From NCBI GenBank assembly GCA_041392205.1, contig JAWKMO010000008.1:84512-148511 (forward strand): a stretch of DNA of 64,000 bases, written 5' to 3'. A program made the position numbers and the translations under genes. Shown here piece by piece: positions 62,554-64,000 of the stretch; positions within the stretch are counted from its first letter, which is position 1, and each line of letters starts with the position of its first letter. The stretch comes from Halomarinibacterium sp041392205. GTDB lineage: Bacteria > Bacteroidota > Bacteroidia > Flavobacteriales > Flavobacteriaceae. The notes below the pieces were generated by a model, which saw only the letters and a list, made by a program, of their open reading frames with translations, did no database searches and had not been told where the DNA came from.

Positions 62554-63426
62554 ATGACTCCCCAGCGAGAAGAACCCTGGCTTTACGAAATCTCTTCCAA
62601 AAGGAAGCTTATTGATCTTAATTTTAAGGAGATTTGGCGGTATCGAGATTTGTTGCTCATGTTTGTGAAAAGGGATATCACCGCAGCCTATAAACAAACA
62701 GTTCTTGGTCCGTTGTGGTTTGTGATACAACCGTTGTTTACTTCGGTTATTTTTACCCTTGTGTTCAATAATATTGCAAATATAAGTACGGGTATTATTC
62801 CTTCTTTTTTGTTTAATCTTTCGGGTATTACCGCTTGGAACTTTTTTAGCTTTACCTTAAATACCACCTCTTCCACTTTTAAAGCTAATGCTGGGATGTT
62901 TGGAAAAGTGTATTTTCCTCGTTTTGTAGTGCCTATGTCTAAGGTGCTTTCACAACTGTTTCGGTTTGGGATACAGTGTTCTATTTTGGCTGGGTTTTAT
63001 GTGTATTATGTAGTTTTTAAAGACACCCCCTTATATCCTAGTACCCATTTACTGTTGTTTCCTGTGTATGTAATCCTGATTATTTTATATGGATTGGGGT
63101 TGGGGATGATTATTTCTACATTTACCACGAAATATAGAGATGTTTCTATCTTGTTAGGCTTTGCTATGCAATTACTTATGTATTTATCGGCGGTTCCTTA
63201 TCCTATGAGTGCGCTTCGGGAAAAAGCATCAGAATATGCTTGGGTAGTTGACTATAACCCTTTAGCACAACTTATGGAAGGATTTCGGTATAGTGTTTTT
63301 GGTACCGATGGCTTGTACTTTAGTGGAATGGGATTGGTTTGGATTAGTGTCCTAGGAATGCTATGCTTTTTTATAGGATTAATCCTGTTTAATAGAACGG
63401 AAAAAACATTTATTGATACGGTATAA
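62554..63426 (+). CDS. polysaccharide ABC transporter permease (Wzm type)
   Basis: 290 residues with six membrane helices. LLLMFVKRDITAAYKQTVLG followed by PLWFVIQPLF is the ABC-2 polysaccharide-exporter signature, and YNPLAQLMEGFRYSVFG is typical near the last helices. It exports lipid-linked polysaccharide across the inner membrane with the ATPase encoded next; the stop overlaps its ATG (TAATG). Presence of Wzm/Wzt as well as Wza/Wzc shows an ABC-dependent route. Confidence 0.9.
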   Translation: MTPQREEPWLYEISSKRKLIDLNFKEIWRYRDLLLMFVKRDITAAYKQTVLGPLWFVIQPLFTSVIFTLVFNNIANISTGIIPSFLFNLSGITAWNFFSFTLNTTSSTFKANAGMFGKVYFPRFVVPMSKVLSQLFRFGIQCSILAGFYVYYVVFKDTPLYPSTHLLLFPVYVILIILYGLGLGMIISTFTTKYRDVSILLGFAMQLLMYLSAVPYPMSALREKASEYAWVVDYNPLAQLMEGFRYSVFGTDGLYFSGMGLVWISVLGMLCFFIGLILFNRTEKTFIDTV

Positions 63427-64000
63427 TGAGTAGGACTATATTAACAGCCGAAAATATAAGCAAACAGTATCGATTAGGATATGTGGGTACCGGTACTTTG
63501 GCCCATGATTTTAATAGGTGGTGGCATACTATTCGAGGGAAAGAAGACCCCTATTTAAAACTTGGGAGTGTCAATGACCGAAGTCAAAAAGCCAGTGAAG
63601 ACTATGTATGGGCCCTACGGGATATTACTTTTGAAGTACAGCAGGGGGAAGTTTTGGGTATTATTGGTAAGAATGGGGCAGGAAAGAGTACCTTGTTAAA
63701 AATATTATCACGAGTAACGAGCCCCACTACGGGTGTTATTAAAAGTCGGGGGCGTATTGCCTCGCTTTTAGAAGTAGGAACCGGTTTTAATCCCGAATTA
63801 ACGGGTAGGGAAAATATTTATTTAAACGGAACCATTTTGGGGATGACCAAAAAGGAAGTAGATGCCAAAGTAGATGAGATTATTGAATTTAGCGGTTGTG
63901 AAAAATATATAGATACCCCTACCAAGCGCTATAGCAGTGGAATGACGGTGCGCCTTGCTTTTGCCGTAGCAGCCCATTTGGAACCTGAAATATTGGTAGT
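63426..64000 (+). CDS. polysaccharide ABC transporter ATP-binding protein (Wzt type), partial
   Basis: ATG at 63426, open to the window end (191 residues seen). Walker A GIIGKNGAGKSTLLKILSRV, the Wzt-typical RIASLLEVGTGFNPELTGRE, and signature YSSGMTVRLAFAVAAHLEPE. An insertion before the first strand (HTIRGKEDPYLKLGSVNDRS) is common in O-antigen exporters. Whether a C-terminal carbohydrate-binding domain exists cannot be seen. Confidence 0.9.
   Translation, partial: MSRTILTAENISKQYRLGYVGTGTLAHDFNRWWHTIRGKEDPYLKLGSVNDRSQKASEDYVWALRDITFEVQQGEVLGIIGKNGAGKSTLLKILSRVTSPTTGVIKSRGRIASLLEVGTGFNPELTGRENIYLNGTILGMTKKEVDAKVDEIIEFSGCEKYIDTPTKRYSSGMTVRLAFAVAAHLEPEILV

Overview
The window looks like the chromosome of a flavobacterium (Bacteroidota, probably Flavobacteriaceae). 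It is AT-rich, several genes are preceded by the Bacteroidota -7 promoter box TAnnTTTG, and it carries family-typical genes: a SecA without a C-terminal zinc motif, a single-chain SdaA, MeaB plus a PduO-type cobalamin adenosyltransferase, a tandem LAB_N protein, DUF2795 and DUF6249. No rRNA, tRNA or CRISPR array was seen.

Region 1 (1-22108, minus strand) is one long operon for an extracellular contractile injection system (eCIS: a phage-tail-like particle of the Afp/PVC family). In transcription order it encodes a DUF4255/Pvc16_N cap or terminator protein, an unknown 290-residue protein, the sheath, two gp19-like tube proteins, DUF5908, a LysM tube-baseplate adaptor, a VgrG-like spike, a PAAR tip, a gp25-like protein, two large baseplate proteins, an unknown 884-residue protein, an 82-residue protein, the tape-measure protein, and a cargo end with two DUF4157 proteins, a lipoprotein and a 108-residue protein. 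The last DUF4157 gene runs off the left edge. No AAA+ ATPase and no recognisable fibre lie inside the window.

Region 2 (22200-45600) holds rluA-panB, a secreted NTF2-like protein, sdaA, a umuDC-like pair whose UmuD lacks both catalytic residues, a frame-broken type II restriction-modification pair, dnaK, a Ser/Thr kinase, PAP2, a lipid/sugar-modification trio (polyprenyl glycosyltransferase, LAB_N, ArnT-like), an epimerase, meaB and two ECF sigma/anti-sigma style modules.

Region 3 (45600-53932) is mostly housekeeping on the minus strand: secA, DUF2795, the cobalamin adenosyltransferase with two tiny membrane proteins upstream, an ABC ATPase, a methyltransferase and an ABC-F protein. Region 4 (54060-64000, plus strand) is a polysaccharide locus: Wza-like export lipoprotein, Wzc-like co-polymerase/tyrosine kinase with a Gly-Tyr tail, sugar-phosphate transferase, nucleotide-sugar dehydrogenase, UDP-HexNAc 4-epimerase and a Wzm/Wzt ABC exporter. 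Two kinds of mobile-looking insert interrupt it: DUF559 endonuclease-like genes set in palindromic repeat units, and a four-helix-bundle (S23-type) gene between heptamer arrays.

Several patches (about 18.2-19.2, 28.5-30.1, 31.4-32.1 and 41.7-45.3 kb) are full of small indels that break otherwise well-conserved genes, including dnaK. Most of these breaks are probably errors in the sequence rather than true pseudogenes.
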